A stretch of DNA of 64,000 nucleotides, taken from contig NZ_CP060780.1 in the NCBI RefSeq assembly GCF_014489495.1, positions 620,001-684,000 on the forward strand, read 5' to 3'. This DNA comes from Sphingomonas daechungensis. GTDB taxonomy: Bacteria > Pseudomonadota > Alphaproteobacteria > Sphingomonadales > Sphingomonadaceae. The position numbers and the translations under genes were made by a program. The notes under the pieces are model-generated. The model ran no database searches. It was not told the DNA's origin and saw nothing but the letters and a program-made list of their open reading frames with translations. Positions 19,458 to 29,568 of this stretch are shown here, in pieces. Position 1 is the first letter of the stretch. Each line of letters opens with the position of its first letter.

Positions 19458-20689
19458 ATGATGACCAACAAGAAGCTGAAGGTGGTGCTCGCCTATTCCG
19501 GCGGTCTCGACACCTCGATCATCCTGAAGTGGCTGCAGACCGAATATGACGCGGAGGTCGTGACCTTCACCGCCGACCTCGGCCAAGGCGAGGAAGTCGA
19601 GCCCGCGCGGCGCAAGGCCGAGATGCTGGGCGTGAAGCCGGAGAACATCTTCATTGACGACCTGCGCGAAGAGTTCGTCCGCAACTTCGTCTTCCCGATG
19701 TTCCGCGCGAACACGGTCTACGAGGGACAGTATCTGCTCGGCACGTCAATCGCCCGTCCGCTGATCGCAAAGCGCCAGATCGAGATTGCGCGGCAGGTTG
19801 GCGCCGACGCAGTCTGCCACGGGGCGACCGGCAAGGGCAACGATCAGGTCCGGTTCGAGCTAGGCTATTATGCGCTGGAGCCGAACATCCGCGTGATCGC
19901 TCCGTGGCGCGAGTGGAAGCATGCGAGCCGCGAGGCGCTGATCGACTTCGCCGAGAAGCACCAGATCCCGATCGCCAAGGACAAGCGCGGCGAGGCGCCC
20001 TTTTCGATTGATGCGAACCTCCTGCACTCGTCTTCCGAGGGCAAGGTGCTGGAAGACCCGTCGCTCGACGCGCCGGAATATGTCCACCAGCGGACGATTT
20101 CGCCTGAGGACGCACCGGACGAAGCGACCACGATCACGATCGACTTCGAACGCGGCGATCCGGTGGCGATCGATGGCGAGAAGCTCTCGCCCGCATCGTT
20201 GCTGGAGAGGCTCAACACGCTTGGTCACGATAATGGCATCGGCCGCCTTGACCTGGTCGAGAACCGCTTCGTCGGGATGAAATCGCGCGGCGTTTATGAG
20301 ACGCCCGGGGGACGATCCTACTCGCGGCACATCGCGGGATTGAGAGCATCACCGTCGATGGCGGCGCGATGCATCTCAAGGACGAGCTGATGCCGCGCTA
20401 CGCCAGCCTCATCTACAACGGCTTCTGGTTCTCGCCGGAGCGCGAGATGCTCCAGGCCGCGATCGACAAGAGCCAGGAGCATGTCACCGGCCGCGTCACG
20501 ATGAAGCTCTACAAGGGCAATGCGACCGTCATCGGTCGGGAGAGCGAGCATTCGCTCTACGACCAGGATCTCGTCACGTTCGAGGAAGGCACCGGCGACT
20601 ACGACCAGCGCGATGCGGCGGGATTCATCCGGTTGAACGCTCTGCGGCTAAGGACTCTGGGCCAGCGAGCGCGGCGGCTAAAGGCCTAA
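19458..20689 (+). CDS. argG: argininosuccinate synthase (one frame break)
   Basis: Joins citrulline and aspartate with ATP. PP-loop YSGGLDTSI at the N-terminus, [14 protein letters not shown] and [12 protein letters not shown]. One base is missing in the five-G run 20307-20311; restored, it reads [20 protein letters not shown] and continues to [13 protein letters not shown]. About 411 residues. Start ATG 19458 or 19461. Unlike argC-J-B-F this protein looks like ordinary alphaproteobacterial ArgG. Convergent with argH with a short overlap. Confidence 0.95.
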
Positions 20690-22074
20690 GTCGGCCTTCG
20701 CTTTCGCGATCTGCTCCCGAACACGTTCGGGGCAGTGCCGCCATAACTTGTGCGGCTGCGCACCGATGCATCGACGCTGAGGACATCGAAAACCCGTTGG
20801 TCGATACGCGCGTCGATTGCCTTGAGCGCGTTCAACGGAAGCTCGTTTAGACCGCAGCCGCGATCCTCGGCAGCTTTCACGGCTGCGCCAGTGACGTGAT
20901 GCGCCTCGCGGAACGGCACGCCGGCCTCGCGCACCAGCCAGTCGGCCAGGTCCGTTGCGGTCGAGAACCCCTGCTCTGCCGCCGCCCGCATGCGCTCTGG
21001 CACGAACTCACAGGTCTCGATCATCCCGCCGAGCGCCTGGATCGAGATCGTCAGCAGGTCGGCCGCGTCGAACACCGGCTCCTTATCATCCTGCATGTCC
21101 TTCGAATAAGCGAGGGGCAGGCCCTTCATCGTCACCATCAGCGACGTGAGGCAGCCGATGATCCGGCCGCTGTGGCCTCGCACCAACTCGGCAGCATCGG
21201 GGTTGCGCTTCTGCGGCATGATCGACGAGCCGGTAGAGAATGAGTCGGATAACCTTACGAAGCCGAACTGCGGGCTTGCCCAAATGATCAGTTCCTCGGC
21301 AAGTCGCGACAGGTGGAGGCTGCACTGAGCTGCTGCCGACAGATAATCTAGCGCGAAATCACGGTCGGATACGCTGTCGAGGCTGTTCGCCGTGGGACGG
21401 TCGAACCCGAGCGCTTTCGCCGTTGTATCCCGATCAAGCGAGAATCCCGTACCTGCAAGCGCGGCCGCACCAAGAGGGCTGTCGTTCATGCGCCGCCGCG
21501 CATCCACAAAGCGGGACACGTCGCGCCGAAGCATCTCGTAATAGGCCAGCAGATGATGGCCAAGCGTCACCGGCTGCGCGACCTGCAGGTGCGTGAATCC
21601 CGGCATGACGGTGTCGGCATGACGATCCGCGACATCGACGAGAGCGCGCTGCAGTTCACGAATGTTGGCGGCGGCTTCATCGCAAGACGTCCGCACCCAC
21701 ATCCGAAAGTCCGTCGCAACCTGGTCGTTGCGTGAGCGCGCCGTGTGGAGGCGCCCAGCCGCCGGGCCGATCAATTCCGTCAGCCGGTGCTCGACGGTCA
21801 TGTGGATGTCCTCGAGCTCGACGCGCTCGGGCACGCCGTCCCGCTCGAACTCACCGGCGATGGTGTCGAGACCCTTCAGGATCGCCTCGGCGTCCTCGGC
21901 GCCGACGATGCCCTGGTCGCGCAGCATCGCCGCGTGGGCCTTCGACGCCTCGATGTCCTCCCGCCACAATCTTTTGTCGAAGCCGATCGACGCATTGATT
22001 TTCGTCATCAGGTCCGACGCAGCACCGCGGAAGCGGCCGCCCCAGGTCTTCTGGCTTGGGAGTTGGTCGGACAT
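20678..22074 (-). CDS. argH: argininosuccinate lyase (one frame break near the end)
   Basis: Splits argininosuccinate to arginine and fumarate. TWGGRFRG at the N-terminus, [17 protein letters not shown], and the signature [16 protein letters not shown]. The C-terminus is disturbed beside 20729-20732; with one base restored [20 protein letters not shown] and stop 20678 follow, the normal family end. As it stands the frame stops at 20686. About 464 residues. Convergent with argG, closing the arginine cluster. Confidence 0.96.
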
Positions 22075-22315
22075 GCCGATGCGTTGCCACGCGTGCTACA
22101 AGGGGTCAAACCATGCCGCCGCGCCGGGTCGTTTCGGACGCGCGCCGCAAACCTTCGCGATGTCATCGCGCTGTCAGGGAAATCCTGATACTGGCTGTCG
22201 ACGTCACGACCCGAGTCCGATGCGTTTGGTGGACGCGTATCTCTGCCGATCGGCCCCCACTCGCGACACCGACGCCGGTCTCGCCGGCCGGCACTCCACC
22301 CCCGGGAGGGCTCAA

Positions 22316-23209
22316 ATGAGCTACATCACCACAAAGGACGGCACCGAGATCTTCTTCAAGGATTGGGGCCCGAAGGACGCGCAACCGATCGTCTTCCACC
22401 ACGGCTGGCCGCTCAGCGCGGACGACTGGGACGCCCAGCTGATGTTCTTCCTCGACAAGGGATACCGGGTCGTCGCTCACGACCGTCGCGGACATGGACG
22501 GTCGACCCAGACTGACGGCGGCAACGAGATGGACACATACGCCTCCGACGTCGACGATCTGGTCACCGGGCTCGGCCTGACGAACGCAGTCCATATCGGC
22601 CATTCGACCGGCGGCGGCGAAGTGACTCGCTACGTCGCTCAGCACGCCAAGGGCCGGGTCGCCAAGGCTGTTCTGGTCGACGCGGTCCCGCCGGTGATGG
22701 TCAAGAAGGAGTCCAACCCGGGCGGCACGCCGATCGAAGTGTTCGATGAATATCGCGCCGCGGTCGCCAGCCATCGTTCGCAGGCGTTCCTCGATATCCC
22801 GACCGGGCCGTTCTACGGTTTCAACCGTCCGGGCGCGAAGGTGTCGGAAGGCATCATCCGCAACTGGTGGCGGCAGGGCATGATGGGCAGCATCAAGGCC
22901 CACTACGAATGCGTGAAGGCCTTCTCGGAAACGGACTTCACTGAAGACCTGAAGTCGATCGAGATACCGGTGCTCGTCATCCACAGCGAAGACGACCAGA
23001 TCGTGCCTTATGCGGACTCGGGTCCCTTATCGGCCAAGCTGCTGAAGAATGGCACGCTCAAGACCTTCAAGGACCTGCCGCACGGGCTGTGCACGACTCA
23101 TCCGGAAATCGTGAACCCGGTGCTGCTCGCCTTCATTCGCGGTGAGGACTTCGGAGCGGATGCCCGCGAAGAAGAGAAGCTGATCGTGGAACCCGTCCTC
23201 GCTCAATGA
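22316..23209 (+). CDS. alpha/beta hydrolase, haloperoxidase/arylesterase type
   Basis: 297 residues. Oxyanion HHGWPLS, nucleophile elbow GHSTGGGEVTRY (Ser), acid HSEDDQIVPY (Asp) and base in LPHGLCTTHP (His). This is the cofactor-free chloroperoxidase/esterase subgroup, and the physiological substrate cannot be told. A strong GGGAGGG ribosome site precedes ATG 22316. The stop overlaps the next gene (ATGA), so the two are cotranslated. Confidence 0.85.
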   Translation: MSYITTKDGTEIFFKDWGPKDAQPIVFHHGWPLSADDWDAQLMFFLDKGYRVVAHDRRGHGRSTQTDGGNEMDTYASDVDDLVTGLGLTNAVHIGHSTGGGEVTRYVAQHAKGRVAKAVLVDAVPPVMVKKESNPGGTPIEVFDEYRAAVASHRSQAFLDIPTGPFYGFNRPGAKVSEGIIRNWWRQGMMGSIKAHYECVKAFSETDFTEDLKSIEIPVLVIHSEDDQIVPYADSGPLSAKLLKNGTLKTFKDLPHGLCTTHPEIVNPVLLAFIRGEDFGADAREEEKLIVEPVLAQ

Positions 23210-24890
23210 GTGACGGGCAGCGAGAGTTGATTGCGACGCGCGGGGCGCAAATGTTCCCCCGCCTGTCGGATGATGAGTTGGCGCGGCTCTCCAGGTTTGG
23301 GGAGCCGCGCACCTACCGCGCGGGCGAGATGATCTCGCGGATCGGCGAGACAGGTCCCGGCCTGATGCTGGTCCTGTCGGGCGAAGTGGAGGTCACCCAG
23401 CACGACCACGGCGACAAGACATCGCACATCGTCACGCACGAACGCGGCAACTTCATGGGCGAGCTCGCGCAATTGTCCGGCCGGCCGGTGCTGGTCGATT
23501 CCAAGGCCCTCACCGACGTCGAGGGCATCGCGATCGCGCCGGAGCGCCTTCGGGCATTGCTCATCGCAGAAGCCGAGCTTGGCGAGCGCATCATGCGCTC
23601 GCTTATCCTGCGGCGAATGGGCCTGATCGAAGCGGGCGCGGGGCCGATCATCATCGGCAACGAGGCGGACGGAAACGTCCTTCGCCTGGTCAATTTCCTT
23701 CGCCGCAACGGTCATCCGTACCAGCGGCTGGACCCTGTTCAGGACAGTTGCGCGCGCACTTTGGTCGAGCGGTTCCAGGTGGCCGAGGAAGAACTGCCGA
23801 TCGTGCTTTGCCCGAACGGGAAGCTGCTTCGGAATCCCGACGAAGGCCAGCTCGCCCGCTGCGTTGGCCTGGTGGGGCCGATCAATGCTGACAAGCTCTA
23901 CGATCTCGTCGTGATTGGTGCCGGGCCATCGGGGCTGGCGACGTCTGTCTATGCGGGGTCGGAAGGCCTTTCGGTCCTGACTATCGATTGCCGCTCGTTC
24001 GGCGGGCAGGCCGGGGCATCGGCGCGGATCGAGAACTACCTCGGCTTCCCCACCGGCATTTCCGGCATGGCGCTGATGGGGCGAGCGTTCAGCCAAGCGC
24101 AGAAGTTCGGCGTCGAGCTCGCCATTCCCGACGAGGCGGTGAAGCTCGAATGCGGGAACGACCCCTGCCACCTCCTCCTTGCCAACGGCGAGCGCGTCCA
24201 GGCGCGTGCAGTCGTCATCGCCACCGGGGCCCGCTACCGGCGACTGGGCGTCGAGCGGCTCGACGAATTCGAGGGATCGTCCGTTCATTATTGGGCATCG
24301 CCGCTTGAAGCCGACCTTGCGGCCAATGAAGACGTCACATTGGTCGGTGGCGGCAACAGCGCCGGTCAGGCGGTGGTCTTCCTGGCTAGTCGTGCGCGCC
24401 GGGTGACCCTGGTCGCCCGGCGGCCGCTGAGCGCGACCATGTCTCAATATTTAATCGACCGCATAGAGAGCCTGCCGAACGTCGACGTTGTCATCGGGGC
24501 CGAAGTTTGCCGGCTGGATGGCTCCGACGGCGCACTCGAACGCGTCGGCTTGCTTTGCCGCACTTCGGGCAAGGAGACCGACGCGCCCTGCCGCTATCTC
24601 TTCTCGTTCATCGGGCCGAGCCGAACACGGACTGGCTGCAAAGCTCCGGACTGGAGCTGGACGAGCGCGGTTTCGTGCTGACCGGCGGCGATGACCGTTT
24701 CCCGATGGAGACGAACAAGCCGGGAGTCTTTGCGGTCGGCGACGTGCGCTCAAGCTCGGTAAAGCGCGTCGCGGCTTCGGTCGGCGATGGCGCTCAGGTG
24801 GTCGCGGCGATTCATCAATATCTTGCAGCTCAGGAACGAGCGCGGCCGATGATCGTCCAGCCACAGATGCAAGTCACGGCCGCCGGGTAA
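23206..24890 (+). CDS. cNMP-binding / thioredoxin-reductase-like FAD oxidoreductase (one frame break)
   Basis: Three parts. Residues ~15-135 are a cyclic-nucleotide-binding beta-roll (GEMISRIGETGPGLMLVLSG, GNFMGELAQLSGRP). Residues ~150-225 are a glutaredoxin/thioredoxin-like segment (NFLRRNGHPYQRLDP, LPIVLCPNG). Residues ~235-560 are a pyridine-nucleotide oxidoreductase (VIGAGPSGLATSVYAGSEGL, SFGGQAGASARIENYLGFP, GGGNSAGQAVVFLA). The redox CxxC of true thioredoxin reductase is absent. One base is missing in run 24613-24615; restored, FIGAEPNTDWL follows and the FAD motif KPGVFAVGDVR is in frame. Role unknown; redox signalling is a guess. Confidence 0.85.
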
Positions 24891-24925
24891 GGCTTCCCGG
24901 GTCAGATCGCCGTTATCGAAGCCGG

Positions 24926-26427
24926 TTATTGTGGCTTCAGCGTGCTTCCCGGCTTCCATGCCGGCGCCGCCGGCTGATCGGCCACGCGCTCTACCAGCTT
25001 GTAAAAGAAGCGATTGAAATCGGCGGCCGCTTTCCAGTCCATTTGCTGGCGCAGGTCATCCTGCGGCCTGTGATATCCCGCCCGGTACCATTGCCGGTAG
25101 ATCTGCTCGCTCCGCGAACCCGGCCGGAAACCGAAGACGAAGTTCGTGGCCGGAATACCAGCTTCCAGGAAGGGCCAATGGTCGGTGCGCCGCAACAGGT
25201 TTCGCTCCGGCTCCGAATCGGTCTGAACTTCTATGCCAAGGCTGTCAGCCACCGCGCGTGCGTCGTCGCCGAGCGTCGTGTCGTTCAGCGCGTGGACCGT
25301 GAGCAGCTCTAGCGGAAAAATCGGCCGCAACTGGTCCAGGTTGATGACGCCGGCGATATGCGAAAGCGGAACCGTCGGATGACTGACGTACCAGCGCGAA
25401 CCAAGCAGACCTTTCTCTTCCCCGGTGTAAGCCGCAAAAAGGATCGGCCGGCGAAATGGCTGTCCGCGCCTGCGCTCGGCCAGCCTGATTAGCAGCGCCA
25501 CGTAGGCGGCATCGTCTAGCGTCCCGTTGTAGAGCCGGTCGCCCTTGACCGGCTCGCCATAGCCATAGCCGTCGAGGTGCGCTGACAAGAATATCACCTC
25601 GTTGGCAAGCGTCGGGTCCGAGCCGGGTAGAAGTGCAAGGACGTTCGGCGAGCTAATCTCTCGGCGTCGGATGTTGAAATCGGCCCTCAGGCGGTCTCGG
25701 AGCGCAAAGCTCGGCAGTGGCTGCCCCTTGCTCCCGGCTGCAATCAAGGCGGCGGCGTCCTTGCCAGTGCCCACGAGCAGCTTACCGAGCGACCCGGCAT
25801 TCAGGGTCCCCGTCACGAAGGCGTGCGATGAACGCGGGTCCGTCGCCAGCCTGACCGTACGCGCATAGGCATAAGGCCAGCGCGGAGGTTCGACGGTGAA
25901 GCCTGGATCCGCGATCGTCAGCATACCGATGGCGCCGGCTGCTCGTAACGCCGAATTCCGTTCGTCGGCATTCGGTAACCCGGGCTTGCGCGTGCCGTGG
26001 CAAATCACGATGCGTCCACGGACGTCGCCGAGCGATCCGGCCCGCAATATCCCGCATACGTCAACGGCACGTCGAGCCGCGCGGGCGTCGCGTCGTTGGG
26101 CGAGATCGTCAGGTCGTGAAGAAAGACGAGCGGACGCTGGCCGATGCGAACTCTTGCACTCGTGATCGAGATCTCGTTCATCGGCACGGACTGGAACCAG
26201 CCGCCATTTTCGCCCGCCGGTTTAAGGCCCAATGCCTCGAACTTCGACGCGACGAGTCGCGCAGCGCGCAAATAGGCCGCCGACCCCGTGTCGCGCCCTT
26301 CCATCGCGTCGCTGGACAGTTGCGCGGTCGTCTTCCACCAGGCCGCCGTGTCGGGGTCGAGCTTCGCTGTCGGGGCTGCGCCGACGGCGAGCAAGGTGCC
26401 AACGGCGAGCCAGGGCTTCACTCCCAT
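24926..26427 (-). CDS. secreted M28 family peptidase (one frame break)
   Basis: Signal peptide [18 protein letters not shown]28 metal ligands: [12 protein letters not shown] (His, Asp), GTLDDAAY (Asp), [11 protein letters not shown] (Glu pair), [10 protein letters not shown] (Asp) and TDHWPF (His), preceded by a PA-like domain. One base is missing in the C run 26041-26043; restored, [18 protein letters not shown] joins the halves. About 500 residues. The start overlaps the guaA stop by 10 nt, so it is probably cotranscribed with guaA. Confidence 0.88.
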
Positions 26428-27977
26428 TCGATCGTTCCCGGTGGCTTCGACGTGTAATCGTAGACCACGCGGTTGATGCCTTGCACCTCATTGACGATGC
26501 GGGTCGCCACGCGGCTGAGAAATGCGGCGTCGAAGGGATAGATGTCAGCGGTCATGCCGTCGACGCTGGTCACCGCGCGCAGAGCGCAGACGTAATCGTA
26601 GGTGCGATAGTCGCCCATGACGCCGACAGTGCGCACCGGCAGTAGCACCGCGAACGCCTGCCAGATCGCGTCGTAAAGGCCCGCGTTGCGGATCTCTTCG
26701 AGGTAGATCGTGTCCGCCTTGCGAAGGATGTCGCACTTGTCCTTGGTCACTTCACCGGGGATACGAATGGCGAGGCCGGGGCCCGGGAACGGATGTCGGC
26801 CGACGAAGGCTTCGGGCAGGCCTAGTTCGCGACCGAGTTCGCGGACCTCGTCCTTGAACAACTCGCGCAACGGCTCGACCAGCTTCATATTCATCCGCTC
26901 GGGTAGGCCGCCGACATTGTGGTGGCTCTTGATGGTGACGCTAGGACCACCCGTGAAGCTGACGCTTTCGATGACGTCGGGGTAGAGCGTGCCCTGCGCA
27001 AGGAAATCGGCACCGCCGATCTTCTTCGCCTCCTCCTCGAAGACGTTGATGAATTCCGCGCCGATGAACTTGCGCTTCTTCTCGGGGTCGCTGACGCTCT
27101 CGAGCCCGCCGAGAAAGTCGCGACTGGCGTCCACGTGGACGAGCGGAATGTTGTAGCTGTTGCGGAACAGCGAGACGACCTGTTCGGCCTCTCCTGCCCG
27201 CATCAATCCGTGGTCGACGAACACGCAGGTCAGCTGCTCGCCGATCGCCTCGTGGATGAGGACCGCGGCGACTGCGCTGTCGACGCCGCCGGACAGGCCG
27301 CAGATCACGCGCCGCTTGCCGACCTGTCCCCGGATGTCGGCGATCTTGGCCTCGCGGAAGCTGGCCATGGTCCAGTTGCCCGAGCAGCCGCAAACGTGCC
27401 GCGCGAAGTTCGCGAGCAACTTGCCACCGTCCGGCGTGTGAACCACCTCAGGGTGAAACATGACGCTGTAGCGCTTCTCGGCCTCGTTCGTGGCGATCGC
27501 GTAAGGCGCGCCTTCCGAGCGGGCGACGACCTCGAAGCCTGGTGCCAACGTTTCTACGCGGTCACCGTGGCTCATCCAGACCTGGTGCTTTTCGCCGACG
27601 TTCCAAAGGCCGTCGAACAAGGCGGATGGAGCGACGACATCGATGTAGGCTCGTCCGAACTCGCGCTGGTCAGAGGGAACCACGCGTCCGCCGAGCTGCT
27701 GGTGCAGCGTCTGCTGCCCGTAACAGATGCCAAGCAACGGCAGGCCGCTGTCGAAAATGACCTGCGGAGCGCTCGGCGCATCGTCCCAGGTCACTGACGA
27801 CGGGCCGCCGGAGAAGATGACTCCCTTGGGCTGCATCCGCTCGAAGGCTTCCGCCGAGGCGTTGAAGGGGACGATTTCGGAATAGACTCCGGCTTCGCGG
27901 ATGCGCCGCGCGATGAGCTGCGTCACCTGGCTGCCGAAGTCGACGATGAGGATGGATTCGGTGGGCTGGACCGTCAT
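26418..27977 (-). CDS. guaA: GMP synthase (glutamine-hydrolysing)
   Basis: Converts XMP to GMP. 519 residues, intact. Class I amidotransferase domain: [17 protein letters not shown], nucleophile Cys in [17 protein letters not shown]-loop in [16 protein letters not shown]-terminal dimerisation domain with [14 protein letters not shown] and PPGTIEWE end. The promoter must lie in the short space before the first TTAAGC palindrome. Confidence 0.98.
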   Translation of the reverse strand: MTVQPTESILIVDFGSQVTQLIARRIREAGVYSEIVPFNASAEAFERMQPKGVIFSGGPSSVTWDDAPSAPQVIFDSGLPLLGICYGQQTLHQQLGGRVVPSDQREFGRAYIDVVAPSALFDGLWNVGEKHQVWMSHGDRVETLAPGFEVVARSEGAPYAIATNEAEKRYSVMFHPEVVHTPDGGKLLANFARHVCGCSGNWTMASFREAKIADIRGQVGKRRVICGLSGGVDSAVAAVLIHEAIGEQLTCVFVDHGLMRAGEAEQVVSLFRNSYNIPLVHVDASRDFLGGLESVSDPEKKRKFIGAEFINVFEEEAKKIGGADFLAQGTLYPDVIESVSFTGGPSVTIKSHHNVGGLPERMNMKLVEPLRELFKDEVRELGRELGLPEAFVGRHPFPGPGLAIRIPGEVTKDKCDILRKADTIYLEEIRNAGLYDAIWQAFAVLLPVRTVGVMGDYRTYDYVCALRAVTSVDGMTADIYPFDAAFLSRVATRIVNEVQGINRVVYDYTSKPPGTIEWE

Positions 27978-28013
27978 GGCGAGCCGATAGAGAGCCTGTC
28001 GCCGCGAGTAAAG

Positions 28014-28029
28014 TTAAGCTGTTGCTTAA
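28014..28029. promoter_or_regulatory. operator palindrome 1 (TTAAGC-N4-GCTTAA)
   Basis: A perfect 6-bp inverted repeat with spacer TGTT, between guaA and the ArsR gene. It has the same arms as a second palindrome 47 bp away. Confidence 0.75.
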
Positions 28030-28034
28030 GTTTG

Positions 28035-28063
28035 TTGACACGGGGTCACGTGCAGGATACTTA
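28035..28063 (+). promoter_or_regulatory. putative promoter of the ArsR-SRPBCC pair
   Basis: A consensus -35 TTGACA (28035-28040), a 17-nt spacer and TACTTA (28058-28063) as a poor -10 (or GATACT at 28056). It lies between the two operator palindromes. Transcription would start close to the GTG at 28069, so the mRNA may be leaderless. Confidence 0.5.
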
Positions 28064-28076
28064 AGCGTGTGCTTAA
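28061..28076. promoter_or_regulatory. operator palindrome 2, covering the ArsR start codon
   Basis: TTAAGC-GTGT-GCTTAA, arms identical to palindrome 1. The GTG start codon (28069-28071) lies inside it, so bound repressor would block the promoter and the transcription start. Confidence 0.75.
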
Positions 28077-28413
28077 CGATTCAGCCACCCTCGACAGGGC
28101 TTTCCAAGCCCTGTCCGATCCGGTCCGGCGCGGGATTCTGGCGCGGCTGAGCCGCGGGCCTGCATCGGTCTCCGAGCTCGCGATGCCCCTGCCGATCAGC
28201 CTGCCGGCGGTGATGCAGCACCTGAAGGCGCTCGAACAAAGCGGGCTGGTACGGTCCGAGAAGAAGGGCCGCGTCAGGACCGTCCAGCTCGAGCCGAAGG
28301 CGCTGGGCGCTGCTGAGGAGTGGATCGTCAAGCGGCGAACCGAGTGGGAGGCTCAGCTCGACCGCTTCGAGGCGCACCTTGCAACTCTTAAGAATGATGG
28401 AGTGACCCAGTGA
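28069..28413 (+). CDS. ArsR family transcriptional regulator
   Basis: 114 residues with GTG start. Winged helix: RAFQALSDPVRRGILARL, VSELAMPLPISLPAVMQHLK (recognition helix) and the wing GLVRSEKKGRVRTVQLEP. It lacks the metal-binding Cys pair of ArsR/SmtB proper and belongs to the group paired with SRPBCC/AHSA1 proteins. No Shine-Dalgarno is seen; its start is embedded in an operator. The stop overlaps the next start (GTGA). Confidence 0.88.
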   Translation: MLNDSATLDRAFQALSDPVRRGILARLSRGPASVSELAMPLPISLPAVMQHLKALEQSGLVRSEKKGRVRTVQLEPKALGAAEEWIVKRRTEWEAQLDRFEAHLATLKNDGVTQ

Positions 28414-28906
28414 CGAATGAGAATGACCTGGTGCTGGAGCGGACCCTGGACGCTCCGGTGGAGCTGGTGTGGGCGGCCTACACGGACCCGAGCATCTGAA
28501 GCAGTGGTTCGCGCCCAAGCCTTACCAGATCACCGAATGCGAGCTCGACCTCCGGCCCGGCGGCGTGTTCCGAATCCGCATGGTCGGACCGGACGATTTC
28601 GACACCGGTCACGGAACGCCCGGCTGCGTGCTGGAAGTGGTTGAGAACAAGACGCTGACCTGGACCAGCGCTCTCGGCCCGGGCTTCCGCCCCAACGAGA
28701 CCGGCGAAGGGTGCGAGAGCTTTCCAATGACAGCGATCGTGACCTTCGAAGATGCCGGCAACGGCAAGACCGCGTACCGCGCCGTCGCCCTGCACAAGGA
28801 TGCAAAGGACAAGGCGGCCCATGAACAGATGGGTTTCCACGATGGCTGGGGTACCGTCGCCGCCCAGCTGGAGGAATTTGCAAAGGCCCTGAAGGTCAGT
28901 GCCTGA
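28410..28906 (+). CDS. SRPBCC / AHSA1 domain protein (one frame break)
   Basis: START-like ligand-binding fold: LVLERTLDAPVELVWAAYTD, HLKQWFAP, GGVFRIRMVGPD and C-terminal GFHDGWGTVAAQLEE. GTG start inside the ArsR stop. One base is missing in run 28487-28489; restored, AYTDPEHLKQW is continuous. About 165 residues. ArsR-AHSA1 pairs are widespread, with the regulator controlling its partner; the ligand is unknown. Confidence 0.88.
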
Positions 28907-28913
28907 GTTAGGG

Positions 28914-28938
28914 TGCGCGGGGCCGGCGGCCCCGCGCA
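28914..28938. terminator. strong bidirectional hairpin between convergent genes
   Basis: TGCGCGGGGCC (28914-28924) and its perfect complement (28928-28938) around a GGC loop. It sits exactly between two convergent gene ends. There is no U tract, so it is a stem-only terminator or RNA stabiliser. Confidence 0.65.
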
Positions 28939-28948
28939 TCTCATTGCC

Positions 28949-29443
28949 TCAGTAACCGCGCCAGTTATAGGGGCGTTTGGCCACGTCGACTTCCTTGATC
29001 CGACCGTTCGGCTGGACCTTGCAAACCCATTTCAGGTCGACACCGGCGTGATAGCCATATGTGCCGTAACCGGGTCGATTCCAGCCCTGGTATCCACTCC
29101 ATCCGGAGCTGGCCACACCCAGAACCCTGAAGCCATAGCTCTTGCGTTCGACGCGCGTGATGCCCTCGACCCTGCCGTAGCGGCGATAGCGATTGTAGTT
29201 CTGCCCCTGGTACCAATTGTAATTGTAGCCATTCAGCCGGCCTTCGACCGCTCGCGCGCACTGGTCGATCGCTCGCGCCTGGCCGCCATACTGATTGTAG
29301 CCGTAGTTTGCGTACGGGTAGCGGCCGTACTTGTACGACTGCTCCATGTAGGTGTGGCTGTTCTGGGGCTGGGCAAACACCGGCCCGGCCGGCTGGATCG
29401 ACGCTGCACATCCTGCTGCCGCTACCAGCAACTTCGTCTTCAT
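28949..29443 (-). CDS. secreted Tyr/Gly/Asn-rich protein, paralogue A
   Basis: Signal peptide KTKLLVAAAGCAAS, then a mature domain of about 140 residues. Shared with paralogue B: YGRYPYANYGYNQY, AIDQCARAVEGRLNGY, GITRVERKSYGFRVLGVASS, GYGTYGYHAGVDLKWVCKV and a C-terminal NWRGY. The order suggests an N-terminal disordered Tyr-rich linker plus a compact domain with two conserved Cys (DQCAR, WVCKV). No known function. Confidence 0.8.
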   Translation of the reverse strand: MKTKLLVAAAGCAASIQPAGPVFAQPQNSHTYMEQSYKYGRYPYANYGYNQYGGQARAIDQCARAVEGRLNGYNYNWYQGQNYNRYRRYGRVEGITRVERKSYGFRVLGVASSGWSGYQGWNRPGYGTYGYHAGVDLKWVCKVQPNGRIKEVDVAKRPYNWRGY

Positions 29444-29517
29444 GGAGCACCTCCCTGCAGCGGCCGCTCAAACGGCCCGAAAGCGCGAACGATCGTTCCG
29501 CGGCGGCCCAATACCAT

Positions 29518-29547
29518 ATGCGCCGGTGCCTTTCGACACCGGCGCAT
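29518..29547. terminator. perfect hairpin between the tandem paralogues
   Basis: ATGCGCCGGTG (29518-29528) pairs with CACCGGCGCAT (29537-29547), 11 bp with an 8-nt loop. It lies 21 nt past the stop of paralogue B on the transcribed minus strand. No U run follows. Confidence 0.6.
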
Positions 29548-29568
29548 CTTGGTCATTAGCCCGGAAGG

